Assembly (NCBI GenBank): GCA_002436025.1
Contig: DIXM01000010.1
Location: 1 to 44,051, forward strand
Reading direction: 5' to 3'
Source: a candidate division Hyd24-12 bacterium UBA6080
Lineage (GTDB): Bacteria > Fermentibacterota > Fermentibacteria > Fermentibacterales > JCC-6
Length of the DNA: 44,051 bases
The stretch's first letter is position 1. The number at the start of each line of letters is the position of its first letter. The translations under genes and the position numbers were made by a program. Of the stretch, positions 7,582-15,421 are shown in pieces. Under the pieces are notes generated by a model. The model had not been told where the DNA came from and made no database searches. It worked only from the letters and a program-made list of their open reading frames with translations.

Positions 7582-7788
7582 ATGCCCAGAAAGATTCGAG
7601 AGTTGATCAGGGTCCTTACCAAAGCGGGATTTTGCACCCGCGGCGGCAAAGGCAGCCATCGCAACTTCACTCATCCGAACGGAACCAGGATAACTCTCTG
7701 TGGCAAGCCTTCGGATGACGCGAAGGCATACCAGGAGCGCGATGTAGCCAAAGCGCTTAATCTGAATGAGGTGAGGAATGAAGGCTAG
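7582..7788 (+). CDS. hicA: HicA-family mRNA interferase toxin
   Basis: 68 residues. HicA toxins adopt a double-stranded-RNA-binding-like fold and cut mRNA. The N-terminal helix (RKIRELIRVLTKAGF) and GGKGSHRNFTHPNG match the family; the His in GSH is the expected catalytic residue. No Shine-Dalgarno precedes the ATG, and the predicted transcription start coincides with it, so the message may be leaderless. The stop lies 11 bases inside hicB. Base composition is lower in GC than the flanking genes, consistent with acquisition beside a tRNA cluster. Confidence 0.9.
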   Translation: MPRKIRELIRVLTKAGFCTRGGKGSHRNFTHPNGTRITLCGKPSDDAKAYQERDVAKALNLNEVRNEG

Positions 7789-8128
7789 TGACGGATACCT
7801 CAAGATCGTTGAATGGTCCGAGGAGGATAACTGCTATATCGGCTCCTGTCCCGGTCTGATGCTGGGCGGTGTTCACGGAAGCGATGAGACCGAAGTCTAT
7901 CGGAAACTCAGTCAGACCGTTGAGGAATGGATAGAAATCTGCCGGAAGGACGGAGTTCCACTTCCTGAAGCAACCGCCGGCAGGGAGTATTCGGGAAAGT
8001 TCGTGCTGCGCGTAGGCAGAGACCTGCACAAGACACTCGCCATCGAGGCGCTGCGACAAAACGAGAGCCTGAACACCTATTGCATGAACCTTCTGCGGGA
8101 AAACACCACACCTTACGGAACGAAATGA
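7778..8128 (+). CDS. hicB: HicB-family antitoxin
   Basis: 116 residues. The N-terminal half has the partial RNase H-like HicB fold (YLKIVEWSEEDNCYIGSCPGLMLGGVHG) that covers HicA's active site. The C-terminal FVLRVGRDLHKTLAIEALRQNESLNTYC is a ribbon-helix-helix DNA-binding segment, so this protein probably autoregulates through the repeats at 7556-7574. A strong GAGGTGAGG lies just before its ATG, inside hicA, unlike hicA itself. This allows more efficient antitoxin translation. Confidence 0.9.
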   Translation: MKASDGYLKIVEWSEEDNCYIGSCPGLMLGGVHGSDETEVYRKLSQTVEEWIEICRKDGVPLPEATAGREYSGKFVLRVGRDLHKTLAIEALRQNESLNTYCMNLLRENTTPYGTK

Positions 8129-8203
8129 ACTGCAGACTGCGCTCTGCCCGGAACGAACACAGGTGCGTCTACCGCCAGTACCCCCTGACCGCTCCGTGGG
8201 GGT

Positions 8204-8428
8204 TCAGCAGGCGTGGATCATCCGGTCCGGCGCGAAACCCTTCTCCCTGAGCAGTTCGCTGACGGCTTCGCTGTCGTCACGGTGTATCACAAGCACCATC
8301 CCGCATGTGTCACCGGGGGCAAGCCTGCACCAGATGCCCGCTTCGGTGAGTACCGTCTCGGCCAGGAGAACGCGCGAATCGGAGCCGAATGATGCCTGCA
8401 TGCAGTCGCAGTTCCGGGTGAAGTGCAT
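8204..8428 (-). CDS. DUF3343 protein (putative Se/S carrier-like)
   Basis: 74 residues. The pattern VLLAETVLTEAGIWCRLAPGDTCGMVLVIHRDDSEAVSELL (residues about 20-61) matches the small DUF3343 family, described as a putative selenium or sulfur carrier, with a conserved Cys before Gly-Met. Extra cysteines sit at residues 7, 9 and 74. The start codon overlaps the stop of the cysteine desulfurase gene by one base (TGATG), and the same two families are found side by side elsewhere. I infer it accepts persulfide or selenide from that enzyme. Confidence 0.75.
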   Translation of the reverse strand: MHFTRNCDCMQASFGSDSRVLLAETVLTEAGIWCRLAPGDTCGMVLVIHRDDSEAVSELLREKGFAPDRMIHAC

Positions 8429-9576
8429 CAGCCGTATCTCCTTTGTGCGGATCGTACGGCATCAAGGGCGGTACGGATCTCGTCCTCCGTGTTGAAGTAG
8501 CCCGGGCTCAGCCTGACAAGCCCTCCGGGAAACGTGCCAAGCGTCCGGTGGGCGCAGGGGGCGCACTGAAGCCCATGGCGGCAGCAGATGCCATACTCGT
8601 CCGCAAGCACCCCAGCAATTACAGAGTTTTCCATGCCCCTGATCCGGAAGGACACAGCGGCCGTAACGGGACCCTCCTCCGGATGGAACACCTCCGCCCC
8701 GGGAACTTCCCGCAGACCCGCAGCAAGAATTGATGCCAGGCGGGTTTCAGTCTCCCTTATGGCGTCGATCCCGACCCTTTGCACGAACTCCAGGCCGGCG
8801 AGGAGACCTGCTATGCCAGGGCCGTTGGGGGTTCCGGGTTCGAAGCGGTCCGGCAGGAAATCGGGCTGGAACTCGACCTCGGAATGGCTGCCCGTTCCCC
8901 CGTGGGCAAGAGGCTCCACCCTTTGGGGATCGAAGCACCTGGAAAACAGGATCCCCCCGGTCGCCATGGGACCGAAGAGAGCCTTGTGACCAGTGAAAGC
9001 AATCATGTCGGCATTCAGGGCAGCTGATGAGATGGGTATCACTCCCGCGCTCTGGGCAACGTCAACCAGAAGTGGCACTCCCCTATCCCGGCACAGCGCA
9101 CCAACATCTGCCACGGGTTGAACCGCGCCGTTCACGTTGGAGGCGTGGTTGATCACGGCCAGGGCGGTGTTGGGTCTGAAAGCATCCCTGAAATCGTCGG
9201 GCGCAAGCCTTCCGTTGGCGTCGCACCTCACCACCGTGAACTCCACTCCCCGCCGGGCAAGGAACTGAATGGGGCGCATGACCGAGTTGTGCTCCATGGA
9301 ACCGGTGACGATGTGGTCGCCTGGTTTCACAAGGCCCAGTATGACCGTGTTCAGCGCCCAGGTGACCCCGGGGGTCAGGCAGACCCGGAGCGGGTCTTCG
9401 CAGGAGAAAAGCCTTGCCAGGGCCATGCGGCACTGGAGTATGGTCCTGCCGGCGATAGTTCCCGGGCCGCATGAACCCCTCCCCGGGTTGGGACACAGCC
9501 CGGAGATGAAGTTGCTGACGGCTTGGGCCACTTCCGGGGGCTTGGGCCATGTGGTGGAGGCATTGTCAAGGTACAT
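8428..9576 (-). CDS. Cysteine desulfurase family protein (class V, PLP)
   Basis: 382 residues. A PLP-dependent fold-type I enzyme that removes sulfur (or selenium) from cysteine. The start MYLDNASTTWPKP is typical of the desulfurase subgroup related to selenocysteine lyase; the PLP lysine is K198 in FTGHKALFGP and the active-site loop is CCRHGLQCAPCAH (331-343) with several cysteines, as in the TIGR01977 group. It is followed immediately by the DUF3343 gene. It does not look like the housekeeping IscS or SufS partner, because no scaffold gene is nearby. Confidence 0.9.
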   Translation of the reverse strand: MYLDNASTTWPKPPEVAQAVSNFISGLCPNPGRGSCGPGTIAGRTILQCRMALARLFSCEDPLRVCLTPGVTWALNTVILGLVKPGDHIVTGSMEHNSVMRPIQFLARRGVEFTVVRCDANGRLAPDDFRDAFRPNTALAVINHASNVNGAVQPVADVGALCRDRGVPLLVDVAQSAGVIPISSAALNADMIAFTGHKALFGPMATGGILFSRCFDPQRVEPLAHGGTGSHSEVEFQPDFLPDRFEPGTPNGPGIAGLLAGLEFVQRVGIDAIRETETRLASILAAGLREVPGAEVFHPEEGPVTAAVSFRIRGMENSVIAGVLADEYGICCRHGLQCAPCAHRTLGTFPGGLVRLSPGYFNTEDEIRTALDAVRSAQRRYG

Positions 9577-9642
9577 ACCGGCTTCTTTCAGTTACCGAAA
9601 GCATAAGCCCGGGGAAAGAGCCGTGCAAGGTGTTTCACGAAA

Positions 9643-10812
9643 TCAAAGGAGACCCCGGAGGACTTCCGCGAGATGCTCGTACTGGCTCGGATCGTTGTAG
9701 AGCTGGGCGGAAACCCTCAGAAATCTTCCGGGCAGGCACTGGATGACGGGAACTTCGATGCCCCTTTCCCTCAGAGCCTGTTGAACGGGGTCGAACCAGT
9801 CAATTGGACGGGGACCCCGGTGGTCGAGGTTCGGAAGCTGAATTGACGCCATGCAACCCACCATGGAGTCGGGAAATGGCGGTTCTGCGCCTGTGGCATC
9901 GATAAGAAGCGACCGGGCTTCGAGGGCAAGGCTCCGGTTGCGCTCCATTATCCCGCTCCATCCCCCGGGGTGCAGCGTGGCCATGTAATCGATGCTTTCT
10001 TTGACGCAGAGCCTGGGTGAGGGGTCAGGCGTTCCACTCCAGTCGAACATGACCCGCAGCGGATCGGGCCCAGGCAGGAAGTCTTCGGGAACATGGCTTG
10101 TGATGGCGGGAGTGGTGATGGCCTTCATGTCGGGCCTTGTGTAGAGAATGGCGCAGCTTCTCGGGGAACACAGCCACTTGTGGCAGTTGCCGACGTACCA
10201 GGCGCACCCAAGGTCCGAAAGGGAAAGCGGCATGTGCCCCGGACCGTGGGCGCCGTCGGCTATGACCTCGACCCCGACTTCACGCAGTGCGCTCACCGCG
10301 CGGGCCAGGGGAAACACCATCCCCGTGGGGCTTGAGATGTGGTCGAGAACCGCATACCTGACCGTTGGATCAACGGAACCAAGGAGCTGCCGCAGAACTT
10401 CTTCCGGGCCGCTCACCGGTATGGTGAAGGGTATCGTCCTCACGGTCGCGCCTGCCCGGGATGCGGCTTCCTTCAGGGCGTTCCTGGTGGAAAAGTAAGC
10501 CTGGTTGGAGAGCAGGACCGTTTCTCCGGGTTTGAACCTGATGCTTCGAATGACCGAGTTGATACCGGTCGTGGTATTGTCGACAAGGACAATGGTTCCC
10601 GGGCGGGCTCCCAGAAAGCTTTCGAGTGAGGTGATCTGAGCGCTCAACTCACCGGGAAGCCGTCTTACCAGAAAATCCATGGGTTCGGTTTCGATCTCGC
10701 GGAGAAGCCTGCTGCGGTACTCCATGATGTGAGTGGGACAGGCTCCGAATGAACCGTGGTTGAGATACATGACCCCACGGTCCAGAAGCCAGACTCCGGT
10801 GTCGGGGGGCAC
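9643..10812 (-). CDS. Class V aminotransferase, isopenicillin-N epimerase-like
   Basis: 389 residues. N-terminal YLNHGSFGACPTHIMEYRSR and DFLVRRLPGELSAQ are typical of the isopenicillin-N epimerase-like branch of class V PLP enzymes. The PLP Asp is in VIADGAHGPGHM and the lysine is K212 in GNCHKWLCSPR. The actual substrate cannot be told; family members act as epimerases, cysteine lyases or desulfurases. The start is GTG one base after the PEBP gene stop and has no clear ribosome site; the Met at residue 15 is a possible alternative. Confidence 0.85.
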   Translation of the reverse strand: MPPDTGVWLLDRGVMYLNHGSFGACPTHIMEYRSRLLREIETEPMDFLVRRLPGELSAQITSLESFLGARPGTIVLVDNTTTGINSVIRSIRFKPGETVLLSNQAYFSTRNALKEAASRAGATVRTIPFTIPVSGPEEVLRQLLGSVDPTVRYAVLDHISSPTGMVFPLARAVSALREVGVEVIADGAHGPGHMPLSLSDLGCAWYVGNCHKWLCSPRSCAILYTRPDMKAITTPAITSHVPEDFLPGPDPLRVMFDWSGTPDPSPRLCVKESIDYMATLHPGGWSGIMERNRSLALEARSLLIDATGAEPPFPDSMVGCMASIQLPNLDHRGPRPIDWFDPVQQALRERGIEVPVIQCLPGRFLRVSAQLYNDPSQYEHLAEVLRGLL

Positions 10813-10813
10813 G

Positions 10814-11278
10814 TCAGCAGTAACGGCAGGCTATACTGGTCGACGCCAGGATGTGATCCTGGCACACCCGGGTGAGTTCTTCACCATCGGTATCGGCCGG
10901 TAGTTCAAGAAGAGAGTCGAGTGCCAGGAGGGTGAATGTCAGCCTGCAGTCCGAGTGCTTTTTCTCGGGCCCCGTCCATCCCGCCACGCCGAAAGAATTC
11001 CAGCCCTGCCGAATTCCGCTTTCGAGCACCGGATTGCGTGGCTGTTTCCCGTAAATGGTGTGAAGGTCGGGGGGAATGTTCCACATGACCCAGTGCGATC
11101 GGCTGTCTTCCGCCCTGCACACGAGGGCAAGGCTCAGGCAACCCGGGGGCTCGTCCCGCCACCCGAACGGAGGCGAGGCGTTGAGCCCTGCGGCGCTGTA
11201 CCATCCCGGCAGAAAACCGTCGTTCTCAAAGGCGCTGCTGCAGATACCGAATGCCAAGTTCACCACCTTTCCGAACAT
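10814..11278 (-). CDS. YbhB/YbcL-type PEBP family protein
   Basis: 154 residues. The phosphatidylethanolamine-binding (Raf kinase inhibitor-like) fold is shown by NASPPFGWRDEPPG, the later HWVMWNIPPDLHTI (the usual HWxxxNIP motif) and GPEKKHSDCRLTFTLLALD. Ligand and function in bacteria are poorly known. A -10-like TATTAT (11289-11284) is five bases before the ATG, so translation may start from a leaderless message; alternatively GTG or TTG codons a few residues in could use the internal GGAAAGG. Confidence 0.88.
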   Translation of the reverse strand: MFGKVVNLAFGICSSAFENDGFLPGWYSAAGLNASPPFGWRDEPPGCLSLALVCRAEDSRSHWVMWNIPPDLHTIYGKQPRNPVLESGIRQGWNSFGVAGWTGPEKKHSDCRLTFTLLALDSLLELPADTDGEELTRVCQDHILASTSIACRYC

Positions 11279-11421
11279 TGTCTATAATAGTCTGTTGATG
11301 GCAGCGTAAACAAGCCCCCCATCCCGAAGGCAATAAAGCAGCGGCAACACATGGCAACGGGCAATCCTCACACTGCACCTTCACGGTGTATGAATGCGCT
11401 GTTACAACCTGGCAATATGGT

Positions 11422-12687
11422 TCAGCAGAAACGTCTTACGACTTCCCTGTAAAAACCCACACAGGAATGGTAATCGGCAATTGTTATGGCCTCGTTCCGC
11501 GAGTGAAGCATACCGACCCCCCTGTTGTCGAGCCTGACGGGAAGAAACCTGTAAACGCTGCGGGCCACCCTCGAATAGTGCCTTGAATCGGTGGCTGCAA
11601 CGAATATGCCGGGCAGAACGGGGATGCCATCGCAGACCAGCCGTGCTGCGTCCCTCACCACCCGGTATTCATCCGATTCGACCGGAGCAACCCGGGAGGG
11701 TTCGGACAGGCTCTCATTCCGCTGGAGGGTCACAACGAGTCCAATGCGGGCAAGCATATCGGTAAGCCTTTTCTCAACCGATGCAATACTCTCTCCTGGA
11801 ATGATCCTGCAGTTGACCAGCATGCTTCCCGAAGCTGGCAGGACATTTTCCTTCTCTCCCGATCGGACAACGGTAACGGTGGCGGTGGTCCTTGTAAGCG
11901 CTGAACCGTATGACGTTGCGGCCACTTCTTCGAGATCGGCGGATTCGAACAGAGCCATGATGTCAGGGGGGGGACGAAGGGGAAAAGGGTTGCTCCCGAT
12001 GCAAATCACCCCTTCTGCAAGGAGACCGGCGGCCGTCACCGGGGTGGGCACTGACGCATGTCCCTGCTCGGCTTCGGCTCTCACTGAAAAGGTCGCGTAA
12101 CCCTTCTCGGCGATACCGATGAGGGCCGTCCTGTCCCCGGACCACGGCAGGGTATGGATGTAGCCCCCTTCGTCGAGGGCGAAGGCGCACATGACGGCCC
12201 GGTCCTCGAGCAGTCTTGTCATCCCTTCGGCGCCCGCCGCGCCACCGATCTCCTCGTCATGACCCATGGCGAGGTACAATGTGCGGTCGGGCCGGAAGCC
12301 CTGCTGTAAAAGGGTTTCGCACGCTTCGAGTATGCCGGCGTAGCCGCACTTGAAGTCCAGGGCGCCCCTGCCATGAATGACCCCGTTCTCAACTAAGCCC
12401 AGAAAGGGTGGGTGATCCCATCCGTCATCGGCATCGGCGGGGACAACATCCTGATGGGCGGTTAGGAGAAGCGGCTCGAGTGCGGGATCGGAGCCCCTGA
12501 GTTCGAAAAGCAGCGACGCGCCGCCAATCGTGAGAGGGTTCATCCGGGCAAAGACCGCAGGCCAGCACTCTCGTGAATACTTGTGAAGCCCGTGGAAGGG
12601 TTCAAGGGAAAAGCCTTCACGGGAGGACACCGTGGGAAACCCGAGGCAACCCGCAAGCCTTCCCTCGGGGGTCGATGGGCGAATCAT
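11422..12687 (-). CDS. M20-family metallopeptidase
   Basis: 421 residues. Zinc-dependent amidohydrolase/carboxypeptidase of the M20 group closest in style to the PM20D1/carboxypeptidase S branch: TAHQDVVPA (H78, D80), HGRGALDFKCG (D111) and GHDEEIGG (E145, E146). An inserted dimerisation domain is in the middle and the C-terminal YSRVARSVYRFLPV contributes a further part of the active site. The substrate is probably a peptide or N-acyl amino acid, but this cannot be told here. The ATG at 12687 has no strong ribosome site, and it lies 17 bases after the zinc-ribbon gene. Confidence 0.92.
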   Translation of the reverse strand: MIRPSTPEGRLAGCLGFPTVSSREGFSLEPFHGLHKYSRECWPAVFARMNPLTIGGASLLFELRGSDPALEPLLLTAHQDVVPADADDGWDHPPFLGLVENGVIHGRGALDFKCGYAGILEACETLLQQGFRPDRTLYLAMGHDEEIGGAAGAEGMTRLLEDRAVMCAFALDEGGYIHTLPWSGDRTALIGIAEKGYATFSVRAEAEQGHASVPTPVTAAGLLAEGVICIGSNPFPLRPPPDIMALFESADLEEVAATSYGSALTRTTATVTVVRSGEKENVLPASGSMLVNCRIIPGESIASVEKRLTDMLARIGLVVTLQRNESLSEPSRVAPVESDEYRVVRDAARLVCDGIPVLPGIFVAATDSRHYSRVARSVYRFLPVRLDNRGVGMLHSRNEAITIADYHSCVGFYREVVRRFC

Positions 12688-12704
12688 CCGGCTGCGCTGC
12701 TTTT

Positions 12705-13652
12705 TTACTCGATCGTGGCGTAGCGAAGCTGGAAGCCCTGATACCCCAGACTGTCGGTGTAACTCTGAACCTCGACGGAGATGTCCATGGCCTGCCCAAG
12801 CGTGGTGTCGTCGGGGAAGAGAAGCATGACATGAACCGGTCTGCCCTCGAAGGAGTTTCTATCAAGCCTGCTCTTCACCTGTCTGAGGACGGTCTGGAAC
12901 GGCCCGGCACGGAAACCGAAACCCCCGGAAGGTTCGACCACGTCGATATTGAACTCCTGTATCTCACCCCTGAGCCATTCGGGCGTGAACAGGAACCTGA
13001 TGAGGACGGGTTCGACCGCTGTGGTGTCTGCGGGATCCTCAATGAAGGGTTTGACCAGGGGAATGCGCTGGAAGGCGGTCATGGTGGAGTCGGTCCAGCA
13101 GTAGAGGTTGTGCGCCTCGAGAATGGTGAAATCCCGGCCCGCCATCTTCTGCGTGATGTAGGAGACAACGGGACGGATCGAGAGGTCTCTGTGGCCGATG
13201 AATGACACCCTTGTACCGATGGGGATGAGGGAGAGGTCAACGTTGGTCCTGGGAACCGCTGAAGTGCCCTCGGTGTTGAATTCGTACACGATATCGGTTG
13301 ACAGGCGGATCGGAAGGGAATCCTGCGGGACTTCGACGTCCTGGGCTATTTCCTGAGCGGTTCTCGCCACCGGGGGTTCGAACTCAGCGCGTTCGAAACT
13401 GGTCAGTATGAAAATAGTTATGGCAGCGCCCACCAGAAAGGCAAGAACGGCGATGTGGCCCGACAGGCTCTTGCGGGGCACCCACAGGTCAGCACGGTGA
13501 CTTTTTGTTGAGCCATCCGATGGAAGCGGCTTCTCAAGACCGCGCCTCTGTTCCTTCAAGGGAAGGTTCTGATCCGCCAGTTCGAAACCGCAATTGGCGC
13601 AAAGCCCTCTGTCCTTCTCGCCGTTATCGTGTCCGCAGAGTCGGCAGTACAT
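12705..13652 (-). CDS. Zinc-ribbon, single-pass membrane protein
   Basis: 315 residues, family not recognised. Begins with a compact zinc ribbon, MYCRLCGHDN...GLCANCGFE (Cys 3, 6, 18 and 21). A basic linker and one transmembrane helix (about 64-86, IAVLAFLVGAAITIFIL) follow, then a large presumably extracytoplasmic region rich in beta-strand-like sequence. Starts on the base right after the stop of the SurA-like lipoprotein gene, so the two are one operon and may work together at the envelope. Confidence 0.8.
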   Translation of the reverse strand: MYCRLCGHDNGEKDRGLCANCGFELADQNLPLKEQRRGLEKPLPSDGSTKSHRADLWVPRKSLSGHIAVLAFLVGAAITIFILTSFERAEFEPPVARTAQEIAQDVEVPQDSLPIRLSTDIVYEFNTEGTSAVPRTNVDLSLIPIGTRVSFIGHRDLSIRPVVSYITQKMAGRDFTILEAHNLYCWTDSTMTAFQRIPLVKPFIEDPADTTAVEPVLIRFLFTPEWLRGEIQEFNIDVVEPSGGFGFRAGPFQTVLRQVKSRLDRNSFEGRPVHVMLLFPDDTTLGQAMDISVEVQSYTDSLGYQGFQLRYATIE

Positions 13653-15326
13653 TTAAAGTCCATCCTCCCGTCTTTCTTCGGTCGAGGAGGCTTCGGCGGT
13701 GGAATCCGCCGGGGTATTGAATGAACTGAAGAACTCCTCGTCAATGTATGGATGATAAACTTCTTTAAGGCTGTCTACAAGTGCGGCGATCACCGCGATC
13801 TCCACTTCGGTCTTTACCTGGGGTTCCAGGGTGCTCCTTATCTCTTCGAGCAGTGGCCGGTGGGCCGGAATGATCTCTTCCAGTCTGAAGTAGACATGGA
13901 ACCCGGCCTCGAGTGAGCAGATCAATGCCTCACCCTGCTCAAGCCCCATCACCCTTTCCCGATAGGCTTCAGGGAACTCGGAGATGTCCATGGGTCTGGT
14001 CAGGGCTGATCCCTGGCTCGCGGAAAGCTGCGGAATGAATGTCAGCATCTCAGCGCTCTGCGAAGGGTCCTCTCCAACCTGGAAAAGATCGTTCAAAAGC
14101 TGTACCTGCTGCTCCCCCTGGGCGGCTGTGTGGATGAATGTGCGCTTCTCGGGGACCGTCATGGTGTCACGGACGGCAAGGTAATGCTGCTGAAGGAGTT
14201 CTTCGTCCATGACCATCCTGCTTTCGAGGAAGGCAACGTAATACATGTCGAGAAGGGCTTCAGCGTGTCTTCTTGTGATCTGTGCGGCGTTCTCGGGGAG
14301 AGTGTCAAGCCCCATGGATGTGGCCACCATTGTCTGGACATCGTAGAGACCGATCCAGAATGCGTAGTTCGCCACCCACGAAGGGTCGCGGGCGTCACGG
14401 GGAATGGCGCCTGGAAGGTCAACAATGTTGTTGGCAAGGCTGACAACGCTTCTGCTGCCGCCGTTCCAGGTGATGGCTTCGATGCTTTCTTCCCCGGGCG
14501 TGAAGGGATCATGGGCGCCACTGGCCGAAGTAGCCCTGGAGGCCAGAAGCGAGCATGCTTCGAGGTTGATCTCGAGGTTGACGGCAGTTGCGAGACTGTC
14601 CTGCAGCCTGTGCCTCAGGCTCTCGCGGCACAGTGACAGGAAGATCATCTCCAGCTCATCATCGGGCGGCGTCGGCTCATCATTATCGACCAGGCGCAGG
14701 TCGTCCATCTTCAGGATACGCCAGCCCGGTCTGAAAAGATAGGGTGTACCCACCTCTCCGGGCGAAAGGTTTCTGAGAACTGCGTAGTCCTCTCTGCTCG
14801 TTCGGACAAGGGGAATGGGACCCGTACGCCCGCCGGTTTCCTTTACGAAGGCGTCGGTCGATAACTCGCTTACAAGGCTGTTGAAGTCCTCCCCCTGAGC
14901 CAGCCGGGAAAGGAACAGGTCGATCGTGGCCAAATCCGCCGAATAGAAGGCGGAGTACTCGACCATGAGCGGCAGGCTGTCCTTGAAGGCCTGGAATGCC
15001 ACAGGGTCAAGGGTGATCCGGCCGTTCACGACACCGATGTAAGCATTTTGAAGGACCTCGCGTCTGCGCTCGTAAAGCACCCGCTGATTCTCGGGAATTG
15101 AATCGAGGCCCAGATCGTGGGCGTGCTGAAGGAAGAGCTCTCTTGCCAGTATGTTGTCCATCATGACCCTGACCGCGGTCGTGTCCCCTGCGACCCTCTG
15201 CATGGTGGGCGTGACGTCCTCGGGGAAGAGAATCCTCTCCCCGACCATCATCACAGCGCCTTCAGGCACCGTCGGGCCGCATGCGCAGAAGAGGATAAGA
15301 ATCGACAGAGCAATAAAAGCGCGCAA
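13653..15326 (-). CDS. SurA/PpiC-like peptidyl-prolyl isomerase lipoprotein
   Basis: 557 residues. N-terminal signal with a lipobox-like FCAC (Cys16). An N-terminal helical chaperone-like part (residues about 30-100) is followed by a parvulin-like region (about 110-215: LSRLAQGEDFNSLVSELS, GGRTGPIPLVR, LSPGEVGTPYLFRPGWRILKMDD) and a second, more degenerate one at about 390-500. The architecture suggests a periplasmic chaperone for outer-membrane proteins. Catalytic activity is uncertain. The start is TTG with AGGAGG five bases upstream; an overlapping ATG is in another frame. Confidence 0.75.
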   Translation of the reverse strand: MRAFIALSILILFCACGPTVPEGAVMMVGERILFPEDVTPTMQRVAGDTTAVRVMMDNILARELFLQHAHDLGLDSIPENQRVLYERRREVLQNAYIGVVNGRITLDPVAFQAFKDSLPLMVEYSAFYSADLATIDLFLSRLAQGEDFNSLVSELSTDAFVKETGGRTGPIPLVRTSREDYAVLRNLSPGEVGTPYLFRPGWRILKMDDLRLVDNDEPTPPDDELEMIFLSLCRESLRHRLQDSLATAVNLEINLEACSLLASRATSASGAHDPFTPGEESIEAITWNGGSRSVVSLANNIVDLPGAIPRDARDPSWVANYAFWIGLYDVQTMVATSMGLDTLPENAAQITRRHAEALLDMYYVAFLESRMVMDEELLQQHYLAVRDTMTVPEKRTFIHTAAQGEQQVQLLNDLFQVGEDPSQSAEMLTFIPQLSASQGSALTRPMDISEFPEAYRERVMGLEQGEALICSLEAGFHVYFRLEEIIPAHRPLLEEIRSTLEPQVKTEVEIAVIAALVDSLKEVYHPYIDEEFFSSFNTPADSTAEASSTEERREDGL

Positions 15327-15338
15327 GGCATCCTCCTG

Positions 15339-15367
15339 TTGTGTGGCCGGACCGGCCGGAATATCTT
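15339..15367 (+). promoter_or_regulatory. Possible dacB promoter
   Basis: -35 TTGTGT (15339-15344), 17-base spacer, -10 TATCTT (15362-15367); modest match. The spacer contains the perfect palindrome GGCCGG-A-CCGGCC (15345-15357), which would also be a hairpin in the leader of the divergent lipoprotein mRNA. Confidence 0.35.
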
Positions 15368-15382
15368 AGTTTCGACCTTGGA

Positions 15383-15410
15383 ATTATTCGTTTTTCAGTG
15401 TCTTTGTCAA
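15383..15410 (-). promoter_or_regulatory. Predicted promoter of the SurA-like/zinc-ribbon operon
   Basis: On minus: consensus -35 TTGACA (15410-15405), 16-base spacer and -10 AATAAT (15388-15383, five of six). Transcription would start near 15376, giving a leader of about 50 bases that contains the GGCCGG palindrome and AGGAGG. Confidence 0.6.
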
Positions 15411-15421
15411 CGGGAGGAAGT

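Noticed and set aside
8180..8203. ACCCCC...GGGGGT hairpin between hicB and the DUF3343 gene as an intrinsic terminator
   Set aside because: Only six pairs, a 12-base loop and no T run on either strand.
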